NCBI GenBank assembly: GCA_029978705.1
Contig: JAPOIY010000008.1
Coordinates: 22,233-86,232, forward strand
Source of the DNA: Actinomycetota bacterium
GTDB taxonomy: Bacteria > Actinomycetota > Actinomycetes > S36-B12 > GCA-2699445
DNA length: 64,000 nt
Direction of reading: 5' to 3'
The number at the start of each line of letters is the position of its first letter. Within the stretch, counting starts at the first letter, position 1. Below are positions 27,432 through 35,739 of the stretch, in pieces. The notes beneath the pieces are model-generated. The model ran no database searches. It worked only from the letters and a program-made list of their open reading frames with translations, and was not told the origin of the DNA. Made by a program: the position numbers and the translations under genes.

Positions 27432-28598
27432 TCAGTTCTCCGCGGCTGAGGACTGGAGGGCCTCGGCCGCCTGCCGCATGACAGCGATGCGGGCGCCGTC
27501 GGGCTCGTTCCCGGTCACATGGCGGAAGAAGTCGGACAGGACGTCAGTTGGATCCGCGCCGCGAGTGACGTCGACCAGGTCGCCTGCCGGTACGTCGGGG
27601 TCGAGATCGGGCTGGAACTCGAGCAGCAGCGTGTGGGGCCACACCGCCCGCAGTTGCGCCATGGGCTCGGAGGGGCGGTCGGTGTCGGTCAGGGTCACTT
27701 TCACCCACGCGTCCGCAAGATCGGCCAGGTCTCCCGACGCCCGCTCCAGGAGGTCGGGCAGCCGGCCGGTGACCTGGCGCAGGGAACGCCGGGTCGGGGT
27801 GGCAACGCGTTGGGTGGTCACGCCGCCAGCGCCGTCGATGTCGACGATCGTCACGGATTTGACCTGGTCACGTTCCGAGAAGGAGAACGCCAGGGGGGAG
27901 CCGCTGTACTGGACGACGGTGGGTGAGCCGGTGGGCGTCACCGACTGCGCCCCGTGCAGATGTCCGAGGGCGACGTACGACGTGCCGCCGAACACGTCCG
28001 CCGGGACATCACTCACGCCCCCGACGCTGATCTCCCGCTCCGAGTCGCAGGCGGAGCTGCCGGTGACGAAGGCGTGCGCAGCGACCACGGTCCGCGTCAG
28101 GCCGCGTTCCGCTGCGTCGTCCACGATGCGTTTGCCGACCGCGGCCAGGACCGACGCGTGGGACCGGTCGGCTCCCAGCTCGTCCATCACGGCGTCCGGG
28201 AGCAGGAAGGGAACGCCGTAGAACCCCACCGGGCCGGTGTCGTCGGAGAGGATCACGGGAGACGTGACGCCCGCGAGGTCTGTGCGCAGGTGGATGCCGC
28301 TGTCGGCCAGCACCTGCGCCCCGTACCGCAGCCGCACCGCACTGTCGTGGTTGCCCGACGTGAGCAGCAGCGGGATACCGGATCCGGCGAACGCGGCGAT
28401 CGTCTCGTCGAGCAGCGTCACCGACTCGGCCGGGGGCACGGCGCGGTCGTAGATGTCGCCCGCGACCACGACCGCCTGGACGCTGCGCGTCTGTGCCTCC
28501 TGCAGCAACCAGGTCAGGAAGGCCCGGTGGTCCTCATGCAGGTCGGCGGAGTGCAGACGCCGGCCCAGGTGCCAGTCGGAGGTGTGGATGAACCGCAA
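27432..28598 (-). CDS. sbcD: Exonuclease subunit SbcD (Mre11-like nuclease)
   Basis: 388 residues from TTG 28598, chosen because GGGAG lies 5 nt upstream and the protein then starts LRFIHTSDWHLGR as in other SbcD proteins; a GTG at 28640 would add 14 residues. Metallophosphoesterase motifs: SDWHLGR, VVAGDIYDRAVPP, TSGNHDS and a later HAFVTGS/LGHLHG pair. It is the Mn2+ nuclease of the SbcCD complex. It lies immediately upstream of sbcC. Confidence 0.94.
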   Translation of the reverse strand: MRFIHTSDWHLGRRLHSADLHEDHRAFLTWLLQEAQTRSVQAVVVAGDIYDRAVPPAESVTLLDETIAAFAGSGIPLLLTSGNHDSAVRLRYGAQVLADSGIHLRTDLAGVTSPVILSDDTGPVGFYGVPFLLPDAVMDELGADRSHASVLAAVGKRIVDDAAERGLTRTVVAAHAFVTGSSACDSEREISVGGVSDVPADVFGGTSYVALGHLHGAQSVTPTGSPTVVQYSGSPLAFSFSERDQVKSVTIVDIDGAGGVTTQRVATPTRRSLRQVTGRLPDLLERASGDLADLADAWVKVTLTDTDRPSEPMAQLRAVWPHTLLLEFQPDLDPDVPAGDLVDVTRGADPTDVLSDFFRHVTGNEPDGARIAVMRQAAEALQSSAAEN

Positions 28599-28713
28599 TG
28601 TCGCTCCCGTCGGTGACTCCCTGCGGGGGAGTTCCTCCACCTTGCATCGGGGGTCCGACAGATCGCCGCAGACCCGCCGGGCGGCGGGCGGGGGGCGTGG
28701 TGCGGGGGCCGGA

Positions 28714-29760
28714 TCAGGGGCTGTGCCGACCCGGCCACAGGTCGATGGCGGGGTTGTCCACGGCCAGCTCGTCGATCGCGGCGACCTCGGTGTCGCTGAA
28801 CGCCAGGTTGTGCACCGCCGCCACCGAGTCCTCGAGCTGGTCGACGCTGCTGGCGCCGATCAGCGACGTGGTGACGCGCGGGTCGCGTAGGGTCCACGCG
28901 ATCGCCATCTGGGCCAGGGACTGGCCTCGGTCCGCGGCGATCGCGGCCAGACCCCGGATGGCGGCGAGGGTCGTCTCGGATACCATCGCGCCGGCATCCA
29001 GGCTCTTGCCCTGCGTGGCCCGCGAACCTTCCGGCACGCCGCCGACGTACCGGTCGGTCAACATGCCCTGCGCCAGGGGGCTGAAGGTGATCGCCCCGGC
29101 GCCCACTTCCGCGAGCACGGTGAGCAACTCCTGCTCGATCCACCGGTTGAACAGGGAGTAACTCGGCTGGTGGATGAGCAGTGGGGTGCCGAGGTCCGCC
29201 AGGATCTGTGCCGCCTCCCTGGTCTGCTGGGGGCCGTAGGACGAGATCCCCGCGTACAGCGCCTTCCCCTGCTGCACTGCCGAGTGCAGGGCGCCCATGG
29301 TCTCGGCCATGGGGGTCTGCGGGTCGGGCCGGTGGCTGTAGAAGATGTCCACGTAGTCCAGCCCCAGCCGCGTCAAGCTCTGGTCCAGGCTCGCCGTGAG
29401 GTACTTGCGGGAGGCCCCGTCGCCGTAGGGGCCGGGCCACATGTCCCAGCCCGCCTTGCTCGAGATGACCAACTCGTCCCGGAGACCGGCGAAGTCCTGT
29501 GCCAGGATGCGCCCCACGTTGGCTTCCGCTGCCCCGTAGGGCGGCCCGTAGTTGTTCGCCAGGTCGAAGTGGGTGACTCCCAGGTCGAAGGCCTTCCGCA
29601 TGATGGCCCGCTGACTGTCGAGGGGCTTGTCGTCACCGAAGTTGTGCCAGAAGCCCAAGGAGATGGCCGGCAGCGCCAGCCCGCTGGCCCCGCACCGCCG
29701 GTAGGGCATGCGTCCGTCATAGCGGCCGGGGTCGGGCACGTAGGTGGCGAGGGTCGACAT
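28714..29760 (-). CDS. Aldo/keto reductase (YghZ/Gpr-like, AKR14 type)
   Basis: 348 residues from ATG 29760. Catalytic tetrad positions are visible: Asp and Tyr in FDLANNYGPPYG, Lys in ISSKAGWD, and His in YSHRPDPQTP. The FWHNFGDD segment and overall length match the E. coli YghZ/L-glyceraldehyde-3-phosphate reductase group, which use NADPH to reduce small aldehydes such as methylglyoxal. It stands alone, divergent from the polysaccharide deacetylase. Confidence 0.9.
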   Translation of the reverse strand: MSTLATYVPDPGRYDGRMPYRRCGASGLALPAISLGFWHNFGDDKPLDSQRAIMRKAFDLGVTHFDLANNYGPPYGAAEANVGRILAQDFAGLRDELVISSKAGWDMWPGPYGDGASRKYLTASLDQSLTRLGLDYVDIFYSHRPDPQTPMAETMGALHSAVQQGKALYAGISSYGPQQTREAAQILADLGTPLLIHQPSYSLFNRWIEQELLTVLAEVGAGAITFSPLAQGMLTDRYVGGVPEGSRATQGKSLDAGAMVSETTLAAIRGLAAIAADRGQSLAQMAIAWTLRDPRVTTSLIGASSVDQLEDSVAAVHNLAFSDTEVAAIDELAVDNPAIDLWPGRHSP

Positions 29761-29839
29761 GCGCTGAGTCTGCCCGTCGGACGCGGAGTAGGCGCGGCGA
29801 CCTATCCTGGTGGGGCAGGGTGCGACCGGAGGAGTCATC

Positions 29840-29896
29840 ATGAGAACCGGAGCCGCAACGTGCTGTCCGCGCCGGAGATCCCGAGGTCTGTGCTGA
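29840..29896 (+). CDS. 18-codon leader ORF overlapping the deacetylase start
   Basis: ATG 29840 has the best ribosome binding site in the region (GGAGGA, 6 nt spacing). It encodes an 18-residue Cys/Arg-rich peptide ending at TGA 29894-29896, in a different frame from the deacetylase, whose GTG lies inside it. It may be a leader that tunes deacetylase translation, or a trace of a frameshift near the original start. Confidence 0.3.
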   Translation: MRTGAATCCPRRRSRGLC

Positions 29897-30627
29897 ACGC
29901 CCCCCGGAACACCGCGGCTGTCGCCGTGACCGTCCTCCTCGCGGCCGTCCCGGCAGCCGCCGGGACGCCCGACGTGGACTGGGATCACGGGAGCGGTCCG
30001 CCCAACATGGCCAAGGGGCTGCCGAACCCGCCGGGCTGGTACCGCGCTGCGGTCGGCCCCCGGTCTCCGGAGAAGGTCCTCTACCTCACCTTCGACGACG
30101 GCCCGTCCCCGCAGACCCGGCCCCTCCTGCGCAGCCTGCGCCGACACGGCGCCCACGCCACCTTCTTCGTCGTGGGTGCGGCAGCCGCCGCCGCCCCGGG
30201 AGTGCTCTCGGTCATGCGCCGCGACGGCCATGCCATCGGCAACCACACGTGGTCGCATCCGCGTCTGACCGACGTGCCCACCGCGGTCGTGCGGCGCGAG
30301 ATCCGGCGCACTCGCCGCGCCGTCGGCCCCGGGGGTGCCCCGTGTCTCCGGCCTCCGTTCGGGCTCGTCGACGAACGCGTGGCGCACGAGGCGCTGCGAC
30401 AGGGGCTGATGCCGGTCATGTGGACCGCCCACGTCGAGGACTGGAACCCCCATCCGCTGTCGTGGACGGTCGCCCGGCTGCGGGCGGCAACGCGCCCCGG
30501 AGCGGTGATCCTCATGCACGACACCCACCGGCAGACCGTGCACGCCGTGCGCACGATGCTGCCGCGCTGGCGCGCCCGCGGCTACCGGCTGGATGTCGTA
30601 CCTGCGTGCAAGACGCCGACCTCCTGA
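29860..30627 (+). CDS. Secreted polysaccharide deacetylase (NodB/CE4 family)
   Basis: 255 residues from GTG 29860 (GGAG 7 nt upstream); GTG 29890 is an alternative. A signal peptide ends near PAAAG. NodB motifs: TFDDGPSPQT (general base and metal Asp pair), NHTWSHPRL (two metal histidines) and RPPFG; the late motif is LMHDTH. It deacetylates N-acetyl or O-acetyl groups of cell-wall or capsule glycans outside the cell. A better-positioned ribosome site and ATG at 29840 open an 18-codon frame that overlaps this start. A -10-like TATCCT is at about 29802. Confidence 0.88.
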   Translation: MLSAPEIPRSVLNAPRNTAAVAVTVLLAAVPAAAGTPDVDWDHGSGPPNMAKGLPNPPGWYRAAVGPRSPEKVLYLTFDDGPSPQTRPLLRSLRRHGAHATFFVVGAAAAAAPGVLSVMRRDGHAIGNHTWSHPRLTDVPTAVVRREIRRTRRAVGPGGAPCLRPPFGLVDERVAHEALRQGLMPVMWTAHVEDWNPHPLSWTVARLRAATRPGAVILMHDTHRQTVHAVRTMLPRWRARGYRLDVVPACKTPTS

Positions 30628-30636
30628 CCGTGGCCG

Positions 30637-32370
30637 TCAGAGCCGGTACTCGTCGTGCAGCACGCCGATCAGCGCGGCCCGGGCCGAGCGGGCGTCGATG
30701 TCCTCCGTGTCCAGGCCCGTCTCGACCGCCCGGATGCGCTCGGCGGTGACCCGGTCGTGCATCACCTCCGCGATCCAGCGGGACAACTCCGTGTTACGGG
30801 CGTGATGGCGCAGGGCACTGTCGGGGCAGGTGAGCAGGACGTCGCACAGCTGGGTCAGGTTGGAGACGACCGCCACGACCTCGTCGTCGTCGGAGCGCAG
30901 GAAGAACCGGGTGTGCTGCGGCATGCTGCCCACGACGTACTTGCGCCAGTGCCGGTGGTGTTTGGTCATGCGGCGCCCGATCCCGAAGAGCCCGGACGGC
31001 CCGGACTCCGCTCCCTGCGCCAGGAACGCGATGTGCCGGTCGGCGATATCGGCGACAGTGGGCAGGCGCAGGCCCGGCGGCCCCGCCGCCGCGAGCAGGT
31101 CCGCGTACCCCGGTGCGGGGGGCCACGTCTCCTGTAGCGCGATGACGGCATCGAACCGCGTCAGGCTCTCCCGGTCCAGCCAGTCGGGTCGGTAGGTGGC
31201 CAGACAGTACCCCCAGCCCGTGCTGCGGTCGGCGAGTCGGTGCGTGATGTCGAGGGGGCCGGCGCTGGAGTGGGCCTCGTCGTCGATGATCCAGTGCGGG
31301 AGGCCGAACCGGGCCCGGGCGCGGTTGACGGCCGTCGCGAGGTCGCGCAGGTAGGACTGGGTGGCCGTGGGCGACAGGGACGACAGGTCCAGTACGACGC
31401 TGGTGAAGCGCGTGGAGAAGTGCCCGGCGATCTGACCGGGAGGCGGGAGATGCGGACCGTCGTAGACGACGGTTCCCCGCAGCTGCCCGAGTGCCCCGTG
31501 GTCCCCCTCGGGATCGATCACGAGGATGCAGTAGCCCCGCGAGATGAGCTGTTCGGCACACCGTCCCGCGAGATGGCTCTTGCCGCTGCCCGGGTCGCCG
31601 ACGAGCAGGACGTTGAACTGGGAGCTCGGGATCGTCGCGGGAATCCCATGTGCCATCGCGCCCAGGCTGATGCGGCGGCGGCGGGAGTGCAGAGGGGGGC
31701 CCTGGGTGATGCGGGAGACCAGCTGAGCCACCCCCGCCCCGTCCGGCTCGGGCAGGAGCAGGTCCGCGAACGACGCCAGTGACGGGACTGCGTTCCCCAC
31801 GGCCACCGCCACCTCGCACGCATCGAGCAGCGCGCGGTCGTTCTCGGCATCCCCGATGCCCACCGCGGAGTGGCGCGAGACCCCGCACTCGGCGAGGGCT
31901 TCAGACAGCCCGGATCCTTTGCTGACCCCGGCCGGCGCCACCATCATGTCGGCGCGGTTGAAGATCAGTTGGTAGTCCCAGCCGACCCGGCGGATGTCGT
32001 CCAGCACTGCCCCCCGGGCCGTGGCGGGGCCCGCGAGGATGACCTCCCCGGCGCGCAGCCGCCCGTCCGCGGCCAGCAGGGAGCGGTCGACCGGGTCGGC
32101 CAGCCGCGTCACGCCGTCGGGTTGCCACAGCATCGCTCCGTTCTCCGCGACGATGGCGTCGACGTGCTCGGTGGCCGCGGGGAAGACGGTGAACAACTCG
32201 GCGAGGATCCGGCCCGTGACCAGGATGACCAGGCCGCCGGACTCCCGGAACTCGCCCAGGGCCGTCAGCACTGCGGCACTCGGCTGATCGCTGCCGTGGG
32301 TGAGGGTCCCGTCGTAGTCGGTGGCGATCGCCCGTAGACAGCCCAGCGCGTTTGTTTCCAGTGCCCTCAC
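30637..32370 (-). CDS. HAD-superfamily phosphatase fused to a HerA/DUF87-like P-loop ATPase
   Basis: 577 residues from GTG 32370. The N-terminal part (about 1-245) is a Cof/IIB-like HAD phosphatase: nucleophile motif TDYDGTLTHG, VTGRIL and motif IV GIGDAENDRALLD. The C-terminal part (about 250-577) is a P-loop NTPase with Walker A LVGDPGSGKSHLAGR and Walker B HWIIDDEAHSS; it resembles DUF87/HerA-type ATP-binding domains. The combination of sugar- or nucleotide-phosphate phosphatase and ATPase is unusual. It is divergent from the glycosyltransferase-debranching enzyme pair, and converges with the deacetylase 9 bp away. The substrate is unknown; carbohydrate-phosphate control is a contextual guess. 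Confidence 0.78.
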   Translation of the reverse strand: MRALETNALGCLRAIATDYDGTLTHGSDQPSAAVLTALGEFRESGGLVILVTGRILAELFTVFPAATEHVDAIVAENGAMLWQPDGVTRLADPVDRSLLAADGRLRAGEVILAGPATARGAVLDDIRRVGWDYQLIFNRADMMVAPAGVSKGSGLSEALAECGVSRHSAVGIGDAENDRALLDACEVAVAVGNAVPSLASFADLLLPEPDGAGVAQLVSRITQGPPLHSRRRRISLGAMAHGIPATIPSSQFNVLLVGDPGSGKSHLAGRCAEQLISRGYCILVIDPEGDHGALGQLRGTVVYDGPHLPPPGQIAGHFSTRFTSVVLDLSSLSPTATQSYLRDLATAVNRARARFGLPHWIIDDEAHSSAGPLDITHRLADRSTGWGYCLATYRPDWLDRESLTRFDAVIALQETWPPAPGYADLLAAAGPPGLRLPTVADIADRHIAFLAQGAESGPSGLFGIGRRMTKHHRHWRKYVVGSMPQHTRFFLRSDDDEVVAVVSNLTQLCDVLLTCPDSALRHHARNTELSRWIAEVMHDRVTAERIRAVETGLDTEDIDARSARAALIGVLHDEYRL

Positions 32371-32584
32371 CTCGCCACCCAGTGTGCGGGCGTCACCGCG
32401 GCGGGTACCGGGTGGCGACCCCCCAGGCGCGGGGGGAGCCCCACCGCCGCCGGCGGGGGTCGACTGGGGGGTACGCCGCCGCGCGTGGTGGGGGCACACC
32501 GTGGCCCGGATGGGGGCAGGCCCGGTCCCCTGGCCCCATGGCAGTGACATCTGGGAGCAGCGGCGCGACGACGGGCGGTGAGCG

Positions 32585-33661
32585 ATGCGGATCGGCATGA
32601 TCTCACCGCCCTGGTATCCGGTGCCCCCGCCGGGGTACGGCGGAACCGAGTCGATGATCGACGTCCTGGCCCGTGGCCTGGCGGAGCGGGGCCACCACGT
32701 CACGCTCTTCGCGACGGGTGACTCCACCTGCTCCGTGGGACGGCGGTACACGCTGGACACGGCCCTGGGCATCGAGGCCCAGAACGACCGGTCCTCCGAA
32801 CTGCTGCATCTGGAGGCCGCCTACCGCGAACTCGCCGACTGCGACGTGGTGCACGACCACACTCTGCTCGGGCCGGCGGTCCAGTTGCGCGAGCTCCCGG
32901 TCGTGACCACGGTGCACGGCCCGATCGATCAGCGCACCCGGCGGCTGCTGGCCGCCTTCCCCCGCAACGTCAGCGCCGTGGCGATCTCCCAGTCGCAACG
33001 TGACCTCGCCCCCCCGGCGGTCTTCACGGCGGTCATCCACCACGGCATCGAGTACGAGCAGTGGCCGCCCGGCAGCGGTGCCGGCGGGTACTTGTTGTTC
33101 CTCGGACGCATGTCGCCGGACAAGGGTGTCGACGCTGCCATCAGCGCCGCCCGCCAGGCGGGGATGCCGCTGCGGATCGCGGCGAAGATGAGCAGCGACG
33201 AGGAGAGGGACTACTTCGTCGAGGCGATCGAGCCGCGACTGGGGGGTGGGGTCGAGTTCGTCGGTGAGGTGGGCGGCGGGGAACGCCTCGACCTGATCCG
33301 CGGCGCCACGGCCCTGCTCAACCCGCTGCGCTGGATGGAGCCCTTCGGTCTGGTCATGATCGAGTCGCTGGCGGTGGGCACGCCGGTCATCTCCACCCGG
33401 TGGGGCTCGTCGCCGGAGATCGTCGAACCCGGCCGTACCGGCTTCCTGTGCGGAAGCCTGGCCGAGACGGTGGCTGCCTGCCGGGCCGTATCTGACCTCG
33501 ACCGGGCGGCCTGCCGGGACTCGGTGGTGCGCCGGTTCAGTGCGGCGCGGATGGTGGGGGACTATCAACGACTCTACGAGGCAGTCGTCGGATGGCCTCA
33601 GTACGAGGAGCAGTCGGCTGTGGACCTCCGGTCCGCCTCGTTCGTGGGGCCGGAAGGATGA
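32585..33661 (+). CDS. Glycosyltransferase family 4
   Basis: 358 residues. GT-B fold: the N-terminal domain begins MRIGMISPPWYPVPPPGYGG, and the donor-binding C-terminal domain contains LFLGRMSPDKG and EPFGLVMIESLAVGTPVI, with the catalytic-type EPFG...E motif. It uses an NDP-sugar donor; the acceptor is unknown. Its TGA overlaps the start of the debranching-type glucosidase (ATGA). This GT4-GDE pairing is common and suggests glucan or trehalose-related metabolism. Confidence 0.88.
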   Translation: MRIGMISPPWYPVPPPGYGGTESMIDVLARGLAERGHHVTLFATGDSTCSVGRRYTLDTALGIEAQNDRSSELLHLEAAYRELADCDVVHDHTLLGPAVQLRELPVVTTVHGPIDQRTRRLLAAFPRNVSAVAISQSQRDLAPPAVFTAVIHHGIEYEQWPPGSGAGGYLLFLGRMSPDKGVDAAISAARQAGMPLRIAAKMSSDEERDYFVEAIEPRLGGGVEFVGEVGGGERLDLIRGATALLNPLRWMEPFGLVMIESLAVGTPVISTRWGSSPEIVEPGRTGFLCGSLAETVAACRAVSDLDRAACRDSVVRRFSAARMVGDYQRLYEAVVGWPQYEEQSAVDLRSASFVGPEG

Positions 33662-35739
33662 GCCCGGCCTGGCAGCCCGACGGGCAGCCGCCGGCGACCG
33701 CCGGGGGAGCGCTCACCGTGGTTGCGGGGTCGTCCTTCTGCGTCAGCGCAGCCGACGGCACCCTGGACCCAGGCGCCGCCACGGGCTACTTCGTGCAGGA
33801 CACCCGGATCCTCTCCCGATGGCGGGTGGACCTGGTGTCCGACCAGTTGGAGCCCGTCACGGCGCAGGTGGTGCGGCCCCACGAGATCCTGCTCTTGAGC
33901 CGACGGCAGCCCCATCCCACCGAACCGGCCACGAGTGTGCTCATCAGCGAGGAGCGGGTGCTCAGCGCCGGTCTGACCGCGACGTTCCGGATCCGCAACC
34001 TGGCCCCGACGCCCAGTCGCGTGGTTCTGCGACTGCGGGTGGGGGCGGACTTCTCCGATGTCTTCGACGTCAAGGAGGGAGTCGCGACTGCCGGCGCCCA
34101 CACGATCGATCTGGAGACGACGGCCAGCGGTATGCGGTTCACGTGTCGCGACCATGCCGCCGACAGCCACCCGGCCACCAGCATCGTGGCGACCGGCGAA
34201 CCCATCGTGCTGCCAGGCCAGTTCCTCTGGGACGTCGAGCTTCCACCGGCCGCCGAACGGAGGGTCACCGTGACGGTGGAGCCCGACCCCCTACCGGACG
34301 TGAGCCACTCCGGTGAGCCCGAGCCGGACCACGCGTGGCGGGCCACCCGCCTCCTGGTGGACTCGGCGGAAGCCTCCCTCGTGGACAGCGTGGACCGGAC
34401 GATGGCCGACATCGCCTCCCTGCGCCTGTTCGACCCGCGCCACCCGGACCGTCCCGTCATCGCGGCCGGGGCACCGTGGTTCATGGCCCTCTTCGGACGC
34501 GACGCCCTGCTCGCCTCCTGGATGGTGCTGCCCTACGACCAGGCGCTTGCCGTGGGTTCGCTCGCCGCTCTCGCCGAGGCGCAGGGAACGCGGAACGATC
34601 CCCAGACGGAGGAGCAGCCCGGCCGGATCCTGCACGAGCTCCGGTTCGGCCGCCGCGTCTCCTTGACCCTCGGCGGCAAACACCGGTACTTCGGCACCGC
34701 CGACGCCACGCCGTTGTTCGTGATGCTGCTGGCGGAGCTGGCGCGGTGGGGAGCGTCGCCGGATGCCGTCGCCGAATTCCTCCCCGCCGCGGACCGGGCG
34801 CTGGACTGGATCCTCGAGTACGGCGACGCCGACGGGGACGGTTTCGTGGAGTACGAGCAGGTCGCCCCACACGGGCTGCGCAACCAGGGGTGGAAGGACT
34901 CCGGCGACGCCATCTGTTTCGCCGACGGCGAGCTGGCGGCGTCCCCCATCGCGCTGTGCGAGGTACAGGCGTACTGCTACGGCGCCTTCCGGGCCCGCGC
35001 CTACCTCGCCCGACAGTTCGGGGACGGCGCCGCCGACGACTGGGACAAGCGGGCCGACGCCCTGCAGCAGTCCTTCGAGGAGGCCTTCTGGCTGCCGGAA
35101 CGCGGCTGGTACGCCATGGCGTTGGACCGGGACAAACGACCGGTGGACGCCCTGGCGTCCAACATGGGTCACGCCCTGTGGACGGGCATCGTCTCCGAGG
35201 AGCACGCCTCCCAGGTGGCGAAGCTGCTGAGCGGGCCCCGCATGGCGACGGGGTGGGGCCTGCGCACGCTGGGGGAGGGCTCCGCGCGGTTCAACCCCAT
35301 GAGTTACCACAACGGGTCCGTGTGGCCCCACGACACGGCTATCGCTGCCGCGGGTCTCATGCGGTACGGGTTCGTCGACGAGGCGACGAGCCTCATGACG
35401 GGGCTGCTGGACGCGGCGGCGGACTTCGACGGCAGGCTGCCGGAGTTGTTCTGCGGCTTCGACCGGCAGGAGTTCGGGTTCCCGGTCCCGTATCCCACCG
35501 CGTGCTCCCCCCAGGCATGGGCTTCCGCAGTGCCCCTGCTGGTGCTGCGCACGATGCTGCGGCTGGACCCGGACGTGCCCAACGGCCGGCTGACGGTGGA
35601 CCCGGCCGTCCCGGCGCACATCCTGCCGGTCGCCGTCACCAACCTCATGCTCGGCGACCACCGGCTGACGATCGAGGTGGAGCGCGGCGACTGTCGGGTC
35701 AGTGGCCTGCCGGAGGGCGTCGAGGTGGTGCGTCCCTGA
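33658..35739 (+). CDS. Amylo-alpha-1,6-glucosidase / glycogen debranching enzyme family protein
   Basis: 693 residues. An N-terminal GDE_N_bis-type beta domain (about 15-210) is followed by an (alpha/alpha)6 barrel with PWFMALFGRDALLASWM, LRNQGWKDSGDAI and YHNGSVWPHD, hallmarks of this glucosidase group. The reaction is probably hydrolysis of alpha-1,6-linked glucose stubs. The start ATG overlaps the GT4 stop. The 3' end overlaps the convergent kinase gene by 41 bp. Confidence 0.88.
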   Translation: MSPAWQPDGQPPATAGGALTVVAGSSFCVSAADGTLDPGAATGYFVQDTRILSRWRVDLVSDQLEPVTAQVVRPHEILLLSRRQPHPTEPATSVLISEERVLSAGLTATFRIRNLAPTPSRVVLRLRVGADFSDVFDVKEGVATAGAHTIDLETTASGMRFTCRDHAADSHPATSIVATGEPIVLPGQFLWDVELPPAAERRVTVTVEPDPLPDVSHSGEPEPDHAWRATRLLVDSAEASLVDSVDRTMADIASLRLFDPRHPDRPVIAAGAPWFMALFGRDALLASWMVLPYDQALAVGSLAALAEAQGTRNDPQTEEQPGRILHELRFGRRVSLTLGGKHRYFGTADATPLFVMLLAELARWGASPDAVAEFLPAADRALDWILEYGDADGDGFVEYEQVAPHGLRNQGWKDSGDAICFADGELAASPIALCEVQAYCYGAFRARAYLARQFGDGAADDWDKRADALQQSFEEAFWLPERGWYAMALDRDKRPVDALASNMGHALWTGIVSEEHASQVAKLLSGPRMATGWGLRTLGEGSARFNPMSYHNGSVWPHDTAIAAAGLMRYGFVDEATSLMTGLLDAAADFDGRLPELFCGFDRQEFGFPVPYPTACSPQAWASAVPLLVLRTMLRLDPDVPNGRLTVDPAVPAHILPVAVTNLMLGDHRLTIEVERGDCRVSGLPEGVEVVRP

